Notes: a model not told the origin generated them from the sequence alone. 64,000 nucleotides of DNA from Sphingobium sp. SYK-6 (GCF_000283515.1 NC_015976.1:248001-312000); one strand, 5' to 3'; positions 46,213 through 56,212 are shown, numbered from the stretch's first letter. Numbers and translations are program-made.

Positions 46213-47025
46213 TCATGTCGCGAACGACGCAGCGAGGCTGCCCATGGTCAGGGCCCAGCCGTCGACCAGCACGAAGAGCAGCAGCTTGAACGGCATCGAT
46301 ATGATCGTCGGCGAGAGCATCATCATGCCGAGCGCCATCAGCGTGGACGAGACCACCAGATCGATGATGAGGAACGGCAGGAAGATCATGAAGCCGATCT
46401 GGAAGGCCGTCTTGAGCTCGCTGGTCACGAAGGCTGGCAGCAGGATGGAGAAGGGAATGTCGTCCGGCGAGCGAAAGGCCGGCGCATTGGCGAGGTTCTG
46501 GAACAGCGCGAGGTCGCTCTGGCGGGTCTGCTTGGTCATGAAGCCGTGGAGCACCCGGGCTGAGCGGCTGATCGCTTCCTCCACCGTGATCTGCCCCTCG
46601 CCATAAGGCGTGTAGGCCGTGGCGGAGATCTGGTCGATCGCAGGCCGCATCACGAACATCGAGAGGAAGAGGGCAAGGCCGACCAGCACCTGGTTCGGCG
46701 GCGTCTGGGCAAGGCCGAGGGCCTGGCGCAACAGCGAAAGCACGATGATGATGCGGGTGAAGCTGGTCATCATGAGCACGAGCGACGGCAGCACCGTCAG
46801 CAGGCTCATGAGGACGAGGATCTGCAGCGAGAGCGAGAGCGGGCGGCCCTCGCCCGAAACATCGTCCAGAGCGCGGGTCAGCGCGCCGGAGGCATCCGCC
46901 GCGGCGGGCGCGACGGCCCCGGTGGCCGGTGCCTGCGCGGCCTGCGCCAGCGCGGGATCGGCCATGAGCGCCGCGCCGGCGACAAACGCCAGCATGAGCA
47001 GGAAGAGCCGCAGCATCCTAGCCAT
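46213..47025 (-). CDS. fliP: Flagellar export gate protein FliP
   Basis: 270 residues. It has a cleavable-type signal sequence ([21 protein letters not shown]), an Ala-rich segment, then the conserved [39 protein letters not shown] and the C-terminal [34 protein letters not shown] (in parts). Core of the FliPQR gate. Its start overlaps fliO by eight bases. Confidence 0.97.
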   Translation of the reverse strand: MARMLRLFLLMLAFVAGAALMADPALAQAAQAPATGAVAPAAADASGALTRALDDVSGEGRPLSLSLQILVLMSLLTVLPSLVLMMTSFTRIIIVLSLLRQALGLAQTPPNQVLVGLALFLSMFVMRPAIDQISATAYTPYGEGQITVEEAISRSARVLHGFMTKQTRQSDLALFQNLANAPAFRSPDDIPFSILLPAFVTSELKTAFQIGFMIFLPFLIIDLVVSSTLMALGMMMLSPTIISMPFKLLLFVLVDGWALTMGSLAASFAT

Positions 47026-47287
47026 GACGCATGTCGCTTTCCGCGACTTTCTCCACCTTGCCGCGCGAGACCGCGAGCAGCAGGCGCTTGCCTTCGAACT
47101 CCACCACCGCGAGCTTGCCGAGCGTGCCGAGCGGCATCACGTCAACGAGGCGCACCATGCGGTCGCGCTGGCCGGCGATCATGCCGGGCTGATATTTGCG
47201 CCACAGCCAGAGCGCGCCATAAGCCATGCCGCCGACCATCGGCAGCAGGATGAGCAGCTTGAGGAAGTACCAGCCGAGCGCGCTCAT
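47018..47287 (-). CDS. fliO: Flagellar biosynthetic protein FliO
   Basis: 89 residues. One N-terminal helix ([25 protein letters not shown], in parts), then [32 protein letters not shown] (in parts), which is the FliO core. It assists FliP assembly. Short and divergent, but position between fliN and fliP makes the call secure. Overlaps both neighbours. Confidence 0.92.
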   Translation of the reverse strand: MSALGWYFLKLLILLPMVGGMAYGALWLWRKYQPGMIAGQRDRMVRLVDVMPLGTLGKLAVVEFEGKRLLLAVSRGKVEKVAESDMRHG

Positions 47288-47613
47288 GCGCGGCGCTCGA
47301 TGCCGGCGAGGCGCGCTTCTGCCGAAGCGATCTCCACGATGCGCACGCCATAGCGCCCGTTCACCGTCACCACCTCGCCGCGCGCGACGAGCGTGCCGTT
47401 GACCATGATGTCGAGCAGCTCGTCGGCCTGCCGGTCGAGCTGGACCACGCTGCCTTCGCCAAGCTGCATGATTTCGGCGAGGCGCAGCTGGGTGGAGCCG
47501 ACCTCGACCGACATGCGGACGGGAATGTCCGCCAGCAGCCGCATGTTGCCGCCGAATCCACCGTCGGCCCGGGTATCAGCATCCAGTCTGGGTGCTTCGG
47601 TCATGTCGCTCAT
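47284..47613 (-). CDS. fliN: Flagellar motor switch protein FliN
   Basis: 109 residues with one SpoA domain: LADIPVRMSVEVGSTQLRLAEIMQLGEGSVVQLDR (in parts), VNGTLVARGEVVTVNGRYGVRI. It forms the base of the C ring with FliM. GAGGA lies 6 bases upstream of the ATG at 47613, and the stop overlaps fliO by four bases. Confidence 0.97.
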   Translation of the reverse strand: MSDMTEAPRLDADTRADGGFGGNMRLLADIPVRMSVEVGSTQLRLAEIMQLGEGSVVQLDRQADELLDIMVNGTLVARGEVVTVNGRYGVRIVEIASAEARLAGIERRA

Positions 47614-47622
47614 TTCGTGTCC

Positions 47623-48492
47623 TCAGGCCAGTTTTTCGATCATGAAGGCTGCGCAGCCGTCCTGTTCGCCGATCGTGCCCTGCGCAAAGATGCGGTCGCC
47701 GATCAGCAGCGGCAGGTTCCGCGCGATATGGATGGGAATGACGTCGCCCGGCTTGAGGGCGACCAGTTCCGAGATCTTGAGATTGGGCCGCGCCAGCACC
47801 GTCCGTGCGGAAAAGCGCACGTCCTCGAGCCGGCGGGAAAGCTGGCGCTGCCAGAGCGGGTCCGCCACGCGCAGTTCCTCGGGCACCTTGCTGCCGCCCG
47901 GCAGTTCAAGGCCGGCAAAGCCATCCTTCGGGTAGACGATCTCGATCAGGCCCGGCGTGCGATCGCCGATATCGATCTCGAAGGACTGGACCAGCACGGG
48001 CGTCTCGCCGGCCATGAGCTCGGCATGCGCCACATTGGTCTCGCGCCCCACCAGCATGACCTCGACGGGCACGATCTCGGACCAGCACTGCACCAGCGCC
48101 GCCATGATCTGCTCGGCGAGGCGCGCGGAGAGGCGGACCTCGGTGGGCGTGAATTCACGGCGCTCGCCGGTGAGCCGCTTGCCATGGCCGCCATAGAAGC
48201 GATCGACCAGCAGCGAGACCAGTTCCGCATCGATCCGCAACGTGACCGGTCCCTTGATCGGCGGCAGCCGATAGATGGACAGATTCACGAAGGCAGGGAC
48301 GCAAGCGTCCCACATCATGAACATGGTGTCGTCGAGGGGTTTGGCGCTGACCAGGGGCCGGCCGCCGCTGAATGGCTCCACGATCCCGCGCAGCCGTCTG
48401 GCCAGGCGGTCGCCCAGCTTCTCCAGCCCGCCGATCGCGGCGGAGGGCACCGGGCCCTGCCGCCCGAAGGCATAAGGTTGCACGTCGTTCAT
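47623..48492 (-). CDS. fliM: Flagellar motor switch protein FliM
   Basis: 289 residues. Central CheC-like domain (FVNLSIYRLPPIKGPVTLRID in parts) and C-terminal SpoA domain (KISELVALKPGDVIPI). The usual N-terminal CheY-binding peptide (LSQ-x-EIDALL) is not evident: the protein begins MNDVQPYAFGRQGP, which suggests a missing or altered CheY-binding site. C-ring component. The stop is 9 bases from fliN. Confidence 0.93.
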   Translation of the reverse strand: MNDVQPYAFGRQGPVPSAAIGGLEKLGDRLARRLRGIVEPFSGGRPLVSAKPLDDTMFMMWDACVPAFVNLSIYRLPPIKGPVTLRIDAELVSLLVDRFYGGHGKRLTGERREFTPTEVRLSARLAEQIMAALVQCWSEIVPVEVMLVGRETNVAHAELMAGETPVLVQSFEIDIGDRTPGLIEIVYPKDGFAGLELPGGSKVPEELRVADPLWQRQLSRRLEDVRFSARTVLARPNLKISELVALKPGDVIPIHIARNLPLLIGDRIFAQGTIGEQDGCAAFMIEKLA

Positions 48493-48531
48493 TCGTTCTG
48501 GTCCCCATCCGACCCCGGTCGGACACGGACG

Positions 48532-49155
48532 CTACTGAATAACGAAATTGGTAAAATAAACGTTATCCACCCCGCCGTAGCCGGTCTTCGCCTTGAGCGT
48601 TCCGTTGATAATTTCGAGCAGTTTCTGCTGCAGCGCTTCCTTCCCCTGAGGGGTCGAAAGGTCGATCTCGTTCTGCTGCGCCATCATCATGAGGATGGCC
48701 GAGCGGATCGCGAGTTCATGGCTCTGGACCGCCTGGATGACCCGATTGTCATAATAGGTCGAGACGGCAATGGAGATCTGCGCGAAGGCATCGCTCTCCG
48801 CCAGGTTCGACGTGAAGGGGGCCGGAATCTGGAAGTAAGTGGGTTGATAAGCCGCGGGATTCTGCGGCCGCGGCAAGTCGACGCCCTTGCCCTCCGGAAG
48901 GGCTGCCGCCCCGGCTTCCTTCGCCTTGGCAAGCCCCTGGTTCGCGATCTCCTCCGGGTTCTCGCCCTTGAGCACGAGCTGCGGCTTGTTGGGATCCTCG
49001 TGAGGTCCGGCCTCCTTGTGCATCGATCCGGCGACGAAAAAGCCCGCCGCCGCGCCGCCCCCACCCAGCAGCGCCACGGCCCCGAGCAGGATGATCATCT
49101 TTTTCTTGCCGCCGCCTTTTTTTCCGGCGCCCTTCTTGTCCGCTGCATCACTCAT
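48532..49155 (-). CDS. fliL: Flagellar basal body-associated protein FliL
   Basis: 207 residues. Lys-rich cytoplasmic start, one membrane helix (MIILLGAVALLGGGGAAAGFFVAG, in parts), then a periplasmic domain with PTYFQIPAPFTSNLAESDAFAQISIAVSTYYDNRVIQAVQ (in parts), typical of FliL. It surrounds and supports the stators. 11 bases after fliK. Confidence 0.95.
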   Translation of the reverse strand: MSDAADKKGAGKKGGGKKKMIILLGAVALLGGGGAAAGFFVAGSMHKEAGPHEDPNKPQLVLKGENPEEIANQGLAKAKEAGAAALPEGKGVDLPRPQNPAAYQPTYFQIPAPFTSNLAESDAFAQISIAVSTYYDNRVIQAVQSHELAIRSAILMMMAQQNEIDLSTPQGKEALQQKLLEIINGTLKAKTGYGGVDNVYFTNFVIQ

Positions 49156-49166
49156 CGATCTGCTCC

Positions 49167-51062
49167 TTACGCAAAGCGCACACGGCCATCGGCTGCCCGC
49201 CCGGAGGGCAGGCGCGAGGACGCGTCGCTTCGCTGATTCGGTTCATCCCGGGCGATTCGGCTGACCCAATCGCCCTGCTGTCCATGGCCGGCCCGGCCGC
49301 GCGCATCGCCTTCGCCATGCTGCTGCCCGGACTGTCCGGCAAAATTCGTGCCCTCGCGCGGCTGTCCGGACCTGTCGTCCCGTGCGGCCGTGTCCTGCTG
49401 CGTCGCGGCCTTCTCGACCGTGATGGTGCCAAGGCTGATCGAGGCAAGGCGTGCATCCCCCTGCAGTGCCGGCCGTCCTTCGGCCAGGCGTCGGGCGGCT
49501 TCATCCGTCTCGGCCAGCAGGCGCACGTTGGTCTCCGCGCCATCGCGCCAGAGATCGATCTCCAGCCGCCCCAGATGCGGCGGGCTGAGGGTGAACCGGC
49601 TATGCCCCGTACCGGCGGCGAGATCAGTGATTTCCCGTGCCATGCGGTCGATCCACTGGCCGGAAACGCCCATGTCGATCACTTGCTCGCCGAGCGCCGC
49701 ACCGGCACTTTCCGTCGGGGCAGGCCCCGCCACGACACGAACGGGCGTCGCCATGAGTTCGGATTGCAGGACCGGCGGCAGCCCCTCGACGATCGCGCGG
49801 ACGGGCGCACTCATCGAGGCCGCTTCACCGGCGGCCGGACGGGCCGGGGACGATCCTTTTTCCGACGACGCATGGAAGGATGCCGGGCGCTCGGAAGAAG
49901 AGGCCGTCGCGGTTGAGGATGGTGCCGGGGGCACCGGCACCTGATCGGCCATGCCGGACTTCGCCTCGCTCGCTGTCACGGTTCCGGAGGACCCATCGGG
50001 CTTGAGTGCGGGTCGGACGGCGGCCGGGCTGAGTATCTCCACCGCCGGAGCGGACTTGCCGTCCTGCTCGCTCACCGCCTGCGCCGCCATGCCCACGGCC
50101 CGTTCGCCGGTCGATGGCGATGCCGGGCGCTGGTCCGGCGAGATCATCTGCGGCGTTGCTGCCTCGGATGCCGCTGCAGGCCGGGAAACTGCGATGTCCT
50201 TTCCAACGGCATGTGAGGACGGAACTCCGGGTGCTTCGACGCCAACCTCGCTGATCGGCGCAGCTCGGGATGGCTGGCCTTCTACCTGCTCGGCAGCACC
50301 TGCCATGGCGACCGCAGCCCCGCGCGGCGAAGGCATGTCGGCCCCGCGCACCGGACCCGTTGCCGATGGGGTCGCATCGACGCTGGTCCGCGCGGGCGGG
50401 GGCGCACCGGCGCTCTCATTGGTCGGCGCCGGCGCCGGGAGATGGGCCACTTGCACCAGAGCAGGGTTGAGCCGATCCGGCGTCGTCGCCATCGCCGGCT
50501 GGTCAGCCTCGCGCGGGGTGTCGGGCGTGCCTTCATCCACCGGCACAATGTCCCCCGGCGCGTCGCTCTCGGGTGCCTCGCGCACGGCAAGGGCAAGCGC
50601 CTCCGCCTCGGCCATCTTCTCCGCCCGGGAGGATCGAACCGCCATCTGTTTCGCAAGGGAGACATGAACCGGGACAGCCGGGACCATATCATCCGGCTGA
50701 GACTTCACGCCGTCCGCCCCTTCTGCCCCGGTCGTCGCCTGCCACGCTGGAGGGCGTCCGCCGTCCAGCACCGGCATGTCCTCGCCATCCGGCGAGATCG
50801 CCGCGGGCAGATTGCTCATTGCCGGCGTCGGAACCAGGGACGGCGCCAGGTCCGCGCTGTTGTCCACCACGAGGCGCGGGCGGCCGGCCCCGGTCTGCCC
50901 ATCCGCTTCGGCGACATGACGGACCAGCGCGGCAAAGGCGCCGCCCGTGGCAATGCCCTGCGGCTGTGCCTGCCCTGCCTTGCCACCGGCCATCTGCGGC
51001 GATTCCTCGGCCATGCCCTTGCCGGTGATCCGGCCCATCAGCCCCGCCAGATTGATCATCAT
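49167..51062 (-). CDS. fliK: Flagellar hook-length control protein FliK
   Basis: 631 residues. Long low-complexity, Ala/Pro/Ser-rich N-terminal part, disordered as expected for the molecular ruler, then a compact C-terminal domain with SRFTLSPPHLGRLEIDLWRD, the conserved Flg_hook (FliK C-terminal) motif (L-x-P-x-x-L-G-x-L-x-I). A Gly/Arg/Gln-rich tail follows. The ATG at 51062 overlaps the fliJ stop (ATGA). Confidence 0.9.
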   Translation of the reverse strand: MMINLAGLMGRITGKGMAEESPQMAGGKAGQAQPQGIATGGAFAALVRHVAEADGQTGAGRPRLVVDNSADLAPSLVPTPAMSNLPAAISPDGEDMPVLDGGRPPAWQATTGAEGADGVKSQPDDMVPAVPVHVSLAKQMAVRSSRAEKMAEAEALALAVREAPESDAPGDIVPVDEGTPDTPREADQPAMATTPDRLNPALVQVAHLPAPAPTNESAGAPPPARTSVDATPSATGPVRGADMPSPRGAAVAMAGAAEQVEGQPSRAAPISEVGVEAPGVPSSHAVGKDIAVSRPAAASEAATPQMISPDQRPASPSTGERAVGMAAQAVSEQDGKSAPAVEILSPAAVRPALKPDGSSGTVTASEAKSGMADQVPVPPAPSSTATASSSERPASFHASSEKGSSPARPAAGEAASMSAPVRAIVEGLPPVLQSELMATPVRVVAGPAPTESAGAALGEQVIDMGVSGQWIDRMAREITDLAAGTGHSRFTLSPPHLGRLEIDLWRDGAETNVRLLAETDEAARRLAEGRPALQGDARLASISLGTITVEKAATQQDTAARDDRSGQPREGTNFAGQSGQQHGEGDARGRAGHGQQGDWVSRIARDEPNQRSDASSRLPSGRAADGRVRFA

Positions 51063-51484
51063 TCGGTCCCCCTGTCCTGCATCCGGCGATAGCTTGGCAG
51101 CGCCGCCAGACGGGCCTCACGCCGCGCTTCCCGCGCCGCATGGGCCTTGTCCTTCAATCGTTCGGCAATCTCGCGGTCCCGACCGGCCACGACGCGCTCG
51201 GCATCGCGCTGGTCGATCCGGCGGTTCGCATCGTAGAGCGCACCGTCGAGTTGCCGCCCCGCGCGCTCGAGCCGCGTGGCCAGTTCCCGCTTCGAAGCAA
51301 GAAGCGCGCCAGTTGTCGCGCCTTCGTTGCCGATCAGTTCATCCCGGACCAGCGCGATGCGGCGCGCATTCTCCGTAATCTGGCTGGCTTCGTCGCGCGC
51401 GCTCATCACGGCCGCCACTGCCTGGCTGTGCTGGGCATGCCGCACGCGCAGCAGCCGCTTGCGGGATGCGATGAGCCGGCTCAC
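51059..51484 (-). CDS. fliJ: Flagellar export protein FliJ
   Basis: 141 residues, almost entirely Arg/Glu/Ala-rich coiled coil, the form of FliJ, which fits in the FliI ATPase ring as a stalk. Sequence conservation in the family is low, so the call depends on position: it overlaps fliI and fliK by four bases each. Confidence 0.88.
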   Translation of the reverse strand: MSRLIASRKRLLRVRHAQHSQAVAAVMSARDEASQITENARRIALVRDELIGNEGATTGALLASKRELATRLERAGRQLDGALYDANRRIDQRDAERVVAGRDREIAERLKDKAHAAREARREARLAALPSYRRMQDRGTE

Positions 51485-52812
51485 CGGCCGAATTCCGCCA
51501 CGAGGGCGTCGGCGCTCGCGGTCAGGCCGATCGTGGATTTGCTGCTCTGGCGCAGGAAGTCGAGCAGTTGCTGGCGCCGCTGGACGGCTTCGTCGATCGT
51601 CGCGTCGTTGCCCGGCCGGTAGGCGCCCATCAGGATGAGATCGCGATTTTCCTCATAGGCTGCCCAGAGCCGGCGGTAATTGGCTGCGGCGGCAAGGTGC
51701 TGCTCGTCCACGATGTCCGCCATCACGCGGCTGAGCGAGCGCCCGACATCGATGGCCGGGAAAATGCTCTGCTCGGACAGCTGGCGGGAGAGGACGATAT
51801 GCCCGTCCACGATGGCGCGCGCGGTGTCCACGATGGGATCGTCATTGTCGTCGCCATCGGCCAGCACGGTGTAGATCGCCGTGATCGCGCCACCCGAGCG
51901 GCTGTCCACGCCGGCACGTTCCACGAGGCGCGGAATGAAGGCCAGCGCCGAGGGCGGATAGCCTTTCATGGCCGGCGGTTCGCCAAGGGAAAGCCCGATC
52001 TCCCGCTGGGCATGGGCGCAGCGGGTGAGACTGTCGATCAGCAGCAGCACATTCTTGCCGCGAGCCCGGAAATATTCGGCGATGGCCGTCGCGCGGGCGG
52101 CCGCGCGCAGACGCAGCACCGGCGGATGATCCGCCGGGACGGCAACGACCACGCTCTTGCCCATGAGCGCGCCGCCGATCTTGGTCTCGAGGAAGTCGCT
52201 CACTTCGCGGCCGCGCTCGCCGATCAGGCCCACGACGATGATGTCCGCCTCGGCGCCCCCGATCATCTGGCCCATCAGCACGGACTTGCCGACGCCGGAG
52301 CCCGCCATGATGGCGATGCGTTGGCCGCGCCCTGCGGTGAGCAAGGCATTTACCGCGCGCACGCCGAGATCGAAACGCTCGGTCACGCGGCCCCGGTCCA
52401 GCACATTGCCGCGCACGCCGTTCAGGGGCCATTGTCCGTTCGCGAGGATCGGCCCCTTGCGATCGAGCGGCTGCCCCATGGCATCCACCACCCGGCCGAT
52501 CAGCCCCTCGCCGACCTGCACCATGTTCGCCGCGCTGTCGGGTTCCACGCGCGCGCCGTTTTCCAGTGGCGCGTCCTGATCGAGCGGCACCAGCACGGCG
52601 CGGCTGCCGCGAAAGCCCACCACCTCGGCGCGGATCGCATGACCGTCGGCGGCCCGGATGCGCGCGCCGGCGCCAATCGGCCGATTGAAGCCGGTCGCTT
52701 CCAGCATGCCCGCATCATGGCCGACCAGCCGGCCGACATGGCGGGGCGCCTTGTTGGTGACCTGCATATGGTCGAGCAGCTTCACGGCCTGATCGAAGCG
52801 GGCCTGCCTCAT
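51481..52812 (-). CDS. fliI: Flagellar export ATPase FliI
   Basis: 443 residues, F1-beta-like ATPase of the export apparatus. Walker A AGSGVGKS at 170-177, VVGLIGERGREVSDFL, and Walker B LLLIDSLTRCAHAQREIGLSLGEPP (in parts). It powers substrate unfolding and release from chaperones. Overlaps fliH and fliJ by four bases each. Confidence 0.97.
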   Translation of the reverse strand: MRQARFDQAVKLLDHMQVTNKAPRHVGRLVGHDAGMLEATGFNRPIGAGARIRAADGHAIRAEVVGFRGSRAVLVPLDQDAPLENGARVEPDSAANMVQVGEGLIGRVVDAMGQPLDRKGPILANGQWPLNGVRGNVLDRGRVTERFDLGVRAVNALLTAGRGQRIAIMAGSGVGKSVLMGQMIGGAEADIIVVGLIGERGREVSDFLETKIGGALMGKSVVVAVPADHPPVLRLRAAARATAIAEYFRARGKNVLLLIDSLTRCAHAQREIGLSLGEPPAMKGYPPSALAFIPRLVERAGVDSRSGGAITAIYTVLADGDDNDDPIVDTARAIVDGHIVLSRQLSEQSIFPAIDVGRSLSRVMADIVDEQHLAAAANYRRLWAAYEENRDLILMGAYRPGNDATIDEAVQRRQQLLDFLRQSSKSTIGLTASADALVAEFGR

Positions 52813-53474
52813 AGCCGCCCCTCCATGTCGTCCATGAGCGCGCGGAGCCTGTCGAGGCGCACGTCGGGCCCATCCTCGACCCAGCCTTCGGCGGTAGCGA
52901 GGCGGACCGATCCGCGCGGCAGAGCCGGATTGGCCGCAAGCGCGACGCCAGTCTGCTCCATGTCCAGCAGCGGCAAGTCCTCGGGATTGACTTCCAGCAC
53001 GGCGCGCGCGTCGTCGCCATCGATGCAGGCGGCGACCGCCTCGCAGCGGGCCTGCAGCACGTCCGCATCGACCGGCACTTCCCCGACGATCTGGGCGACG
53101 AGACGGATCACGGCGTGCGAGAGCATCGTCGCCAGCGCGCCTTCGCCGCTGCCGGCCAGCAGCCGCAGGGCGGAGGCCAGCTCGGCACGCGCGGCATTGT
53201 CCTGTTCCAGCGCCTCGCGCGTGAGCCGCTCCCCTTCCTGGAAGCCCTGGAGGAAGCCTTCCCGCGACGCTTCCTCGATCGGGTCGACCGGATCGAGCGT
53301 TGCGGGCGCGTGCGTGGTCTGGGCGGGATGCGTGACGTTCCAGGCGCGGCTCGTCTGATCCTCGGAATAGAGGGAACGGAAGCCCTCCCCGTTGCCGGCC
53401 AGGCTGCCGAAGGCGCCCCAGCCCGCGATCGGTGCCGCGTCGCCAATGCTGTTGCTGGACCAGATCCTAGACAT
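52809..53474 (-). CDS. fliH: Flagellar export regulator FliH
   Basis: 221 residues. Polar N-terminus, then the FliH GxxxG-like stretch REGFLQGFQEGERL, a helical segment and an F0-b/delta-like C-terminus (LRLLAGSGEGALATMLSHAVIRLVAQIVGE in parts). It docks FliI to the C ring. The start MSRIWSS at 53474 overlaps the fliG stop by eight bases; an ATG at 53495 is possible. Confidence 0.9.
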   Translation of the reverse strand: MSRIWSSNSIGDAAPIAGWGAFGSLAGNGEGFRSLYSEDQTSRAWNVTHPAQTTHAPATLDPVDPIEEASREGFLQGFQEGERLTREALEQDNAARAELASALRLLAGSGEGALATMLSHAVIRLVAQIVGEVPVDADVLQARCEAVAACIDGDDARAVLEVNPEDLPLLDMEQTGVALAANPALPRGSVRLATAEGWVEDGPDVRLDRLRALMDDMEGRL

Positions 53475-54492
53475 AGTCGTCGCCCCGGCCGCCAAGCATT
53501 ACCGTGCCTTCGTCCGCCATGCGGCGCGCTTCGGCGATGATCGCCTTCTGCGCTTCCAGCACTTCGGCAAGGCGCATCGGTCCGCGTTCCTCCATCTCGT
53601 CCTGGATGGACTGGGCGGCGCGCTGCGACATGCAACCGAGGATCTTCGTGCGCAGCGCTTCGCTCGCGCCCTTGAGCGCGATGACCAGCAGGCTGTTGTC
53701 CACCGAGCGCATGACCGTGCCCAGATCCTTGTCGGAGAGCTCGATGAGGTTCTCGAAGATGAACATCTCATCCTCGATCGACTGCGCCACCACCTTGTCC
53801 CGCTTGGTCAGCGCCTTGATGATCCGCTGCTCATGATCCTTGCGGACATTGTTCATGATCGCCGCGGCCTCGCTGGTGCCGCCGCGCTTCGTCGTCGACG
53901 CGCCGCCCCGAGCGTGGCCGGGACGGGTGGAAAGCAGTTCCTCCAGATCGTCGAGCGCCTCGGCGCTTACCGGGCCGAGCGTTGCCACGCGATAGACCAC
54001 GTCATCCTGCACTTCGGGCGGCAGGAGCTGGAGCACGGCGGCGGCGGCCACGGGATCGAGATGCGCGAGCACGATCGCCATGATCTGCGGATGCTCCGTT
54101 TCGATGATCGCCGCGATCTCGGCCGGCTCCATCCATTTGAGCATGGCGAGCTTGGTCGATTGCGTCGGCGGCGTGATGCGCGCCAGCATGTTGTCGGCCC
54201 GCTCGGGACCAAGCGCCTTGTGCATGGCGCCGCGAATGTGCTGGCTGGCGCCGTAGCCGATGGTGGTGCGGCCCTTGGCCTTGCGCACGAACTGGTCGAG
54301 CGCGGCGTTCACTTCGCCCACTTCCACGTCGGCCACGTCATACATGGCATAGCCGAGCTGGCGCACTTCTTCCGGCTCCAGCCGCGAGAGGATCTGCGCC
54401 GCCTCGTCCTCGTCGAAGAGCATGAGCAGGACGGCGGCGGCGGCGCTGCCGGTGAGCCTGGCGTTCTCGGCCTCAACCTCGCTCTCAGCCAT
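53467..54492 (-). CDS. fliG: Flagellar motor switch protein FliG
   Basis: 341 residues. N-terminal FliF-binding domain (LSRLEPEEVRQLGYAMYDV), middle domain with MKWMEPAEIAAIIETEHPQIMAIVLAHLDP (in parts; includes the EHPQ motif), and C-terminal stator-facing domain with charged residues around LIELSDKDLGTVMRSVD. ATG 54492 overlaps the fliF stop by eight bases. Confidence 0.97.
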   Translation of the reverse strand: MAESEVEAENARLTGSAAAAVLLMLFDEDEAAQILSRLEPEEVRQLGYAMYDVADVEVGEVNAALDQFVRKAKGRTTIGYGASQHIRGAMHKALGPERADNMLARITPPTQSTKLAMLKWMEPAEIAAIIETEHPQIMAIVLAHLDPVAAAAVLQLLPPEVQDDVVYRVATLGPVSAEALDDLEELLSTRPGHARGGASTTKRGGTSEAAAIMNNVRKDHEQRIIKALTKRDKVVAQSIEDEMFIFENLIELSDKDLGTVMRSVDNSLLVIALKGASEALRTKILGCMSQRAAQSIQDEMEERGPMRLAEVLEAQKAIIAEARRMADEGTVMLGGRGDDYV

Positions 54493-56206
54493 CGGCCTTG
54501 GCTCCATCCTTGAGCAGATCGCGCACGACCAGCGCGGCGCGGTCCGGATCCTGCTTCACGAAATTGCGGATGAGCGCGGCCCGGTCGGTATAGTCATGGG
54601 TCGAGCTGATCATGTCGAGCGTCACCGGCTGTTCCGGGTCATGCGCGGCCACCCGGCCCAGCTCCGCCTGGATTTCCGTGCCCAGCTGCTGGGTGCGCTG
54701 TTCCTCGACGACCTGCTGCTCCACCTTGGCGGCGGACCAGCGCTTGAGGAGCGGGCGACCGATGCCGAGCAGCAGCACCAGCGTCACCAGCAGCGCCGAG
54801 AGGTTGCGGGCCAGCAGCGGAACCCAGCTCGCTTCGTACCAGGGCACATCTGCCGCCGCTTCCTCGGACTGGACGAACTTGCGGGAAGAGAGCGCCACGA
54901 CGTCGCCACGGGTCTGGTCGAAGCCGATGGCGCCTTTCACCAGCGCTTCGAGCGCGGCGATCTCCTGCGCCGTGCGGGCCTTCCCGTCCGGCCCGTCGTC
55001 CAGCGCGACCGCGATGGACAGGCGCTGCACGGTGCCGATCGCATCGCGCGTGACGGAGACTTCGCGGCCAAGTTCGAAATTGCGATTGAATGTCTCGGCC
55101 GTCTTGAACGGCGGCATGCCGGGCGCGGCGGGCGTCTGCGCCGTCGCCTGGTCGAGCGTGGGCGGCGGCGCGCCGGGATCGGCCGGGTTGACGGGTGCGT
55201 TGGGCTGCAGCGCGCCGGGAATGCCGCCGGCGGCACCGCCATTGCCTTGCGCGTCGCTGTTCCAGCTCCCCGTCTCGCTGCGCAGCCGCGCCTCGTTCTG
55301 GGGATAGGTCTCGCGGGTCGCCTGCCGCTCCGCGAAATTCACTTCGGCATGGACTTCCGTCGAGAATTTGCCGGCGCCCACGATGGGCGTGAGCAAAGCG
55401 GTCACTGCCTGGCGATAGCGATCCTCGATCTTGGCCTGAAGCTCGATCTGCCGGTCCGTCTGCGCCCCGTCGCCGGTCGACTGGCTCAGCAGCCGGCCGT
55501 TCTGGTCGACGACCGACACGGCCTGCGGCGCCATGTCCGGCACCGAGGACGCGACGAGGTGGACGATCGCCTCGACCTGCCCTTCGGAAAGCGAACGCCC
55601 GCTGGCGATCTGGAGCATCACCGACGCCGTGGGCCGCGAGCGCTCGCGCAGGAAGATGCTCGGCGGCTCGACGGCAAGATGCACGCGCGCCTTGAGCACG
55701 GAGTCGATCGCCTCGATCGTGCGGGCAAGGTCCATCTCCCGCGCACTGCGCAGCTTCTCGCCCTCGACGGCGCGGCTGGCGCCCATCGGCATGGAGTCGA
55801 TCAGCGTGTCGCCATCCGGCGCGCTGCGCGGCAGGCCTTCGCCGGCCAGCTTCATCTTGGCCGCGAAATAATCGTCCTCCGAGACGGTGATGGCGCCCGT
55901 GGACTTGTCGAAGCCATAAGCGATGCCGCCCTTGCTGAGCACGTCGGCGACGGCGGCCTTCTCCGTGTCCGGCAAGCCGCGAAAGAGATCGCGCTGCGGC
56001 GGCTCGCGCAGCGCCAGCCATGCGAGGCCGGCCAGTGCGGTGACGCCGAGCAGCCCGGCGAGCGGCAAGGCGCGCTGCACGGCGGGCTGGCGCATGAAGC
56101 CGGTCAGCTGCAGCCGCAGGGCCTCCATGCCTGGCCCGGCCCGGCCCGATATTGCAGGGAGCGCCGGCTGGATGGCGGGGGCGGTGATGATGTTCGCGTC
56201 GCTCAT
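54485..56206 (-). CDS. fliF: Flagellar MS-ring protein FliF
   Basis: 573 residues. Two membrane helices (near residues 44-65 and near 450), between them the RBM domains with YGFDKSTGAITVSEDDYFAAKMKLAGEGLP (in parts) and ARVHLAVEPPSIFLRERSRPTASVML (in parts), and a C-terminal cytoplasmic part ending with a FliG-binding helix. Builds the MS ring. Confidence 0.97.
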   Translation of the reverse strand: MSDANIITAPAIQPALPAISGRAGPGMEALRLQLTGFMRQPAVQRALPLAGLLGVTALAGLAWLALREPPQRDLFRGLPDTEKAAVADVLSKGGIAYGFDKSTGAITVSEDDYFAAKMKLAGEGLPRSAPDGDTLIDSMPMGASRAVEGEKLRSAREMDLARTIEAIDSVLKARVHLAVEPPSIFLRERSRPTASVMLQIASGRSLSEGQVEAIVHLVASSVPDMAPQAVSVVDQNGRLLSQSTGDGAQTDRQIELQAKIEDRYRQAVTALLTPIVGAGKFSTEVHAEVNFAERQATRETYPQNEARLRSETGSWNSDAQGNGGAAGGIPGALQPNAPVNPADPGAPPPTLDQATAQTPAAPGMPPFKTAETFNRNFELGREVSVTRDAIGTVQRLSIAVALDDGPDGKARTAQEIAALEALVKGAIGFDQTRGDVVALSSRKFVQSEEAAADVPWYEASWVPLLARNLSALLVTLVLLLGIGRPLLKRWSAAKVEQQVVEEQRTQQLGTEIQAELGRVAAHDPEQPVTLDMISSTHDYTDRAALIRNFVKQDPDRAALVVRDLLKDGAKADG

Positions 56207-56212
56207 CTGGGT

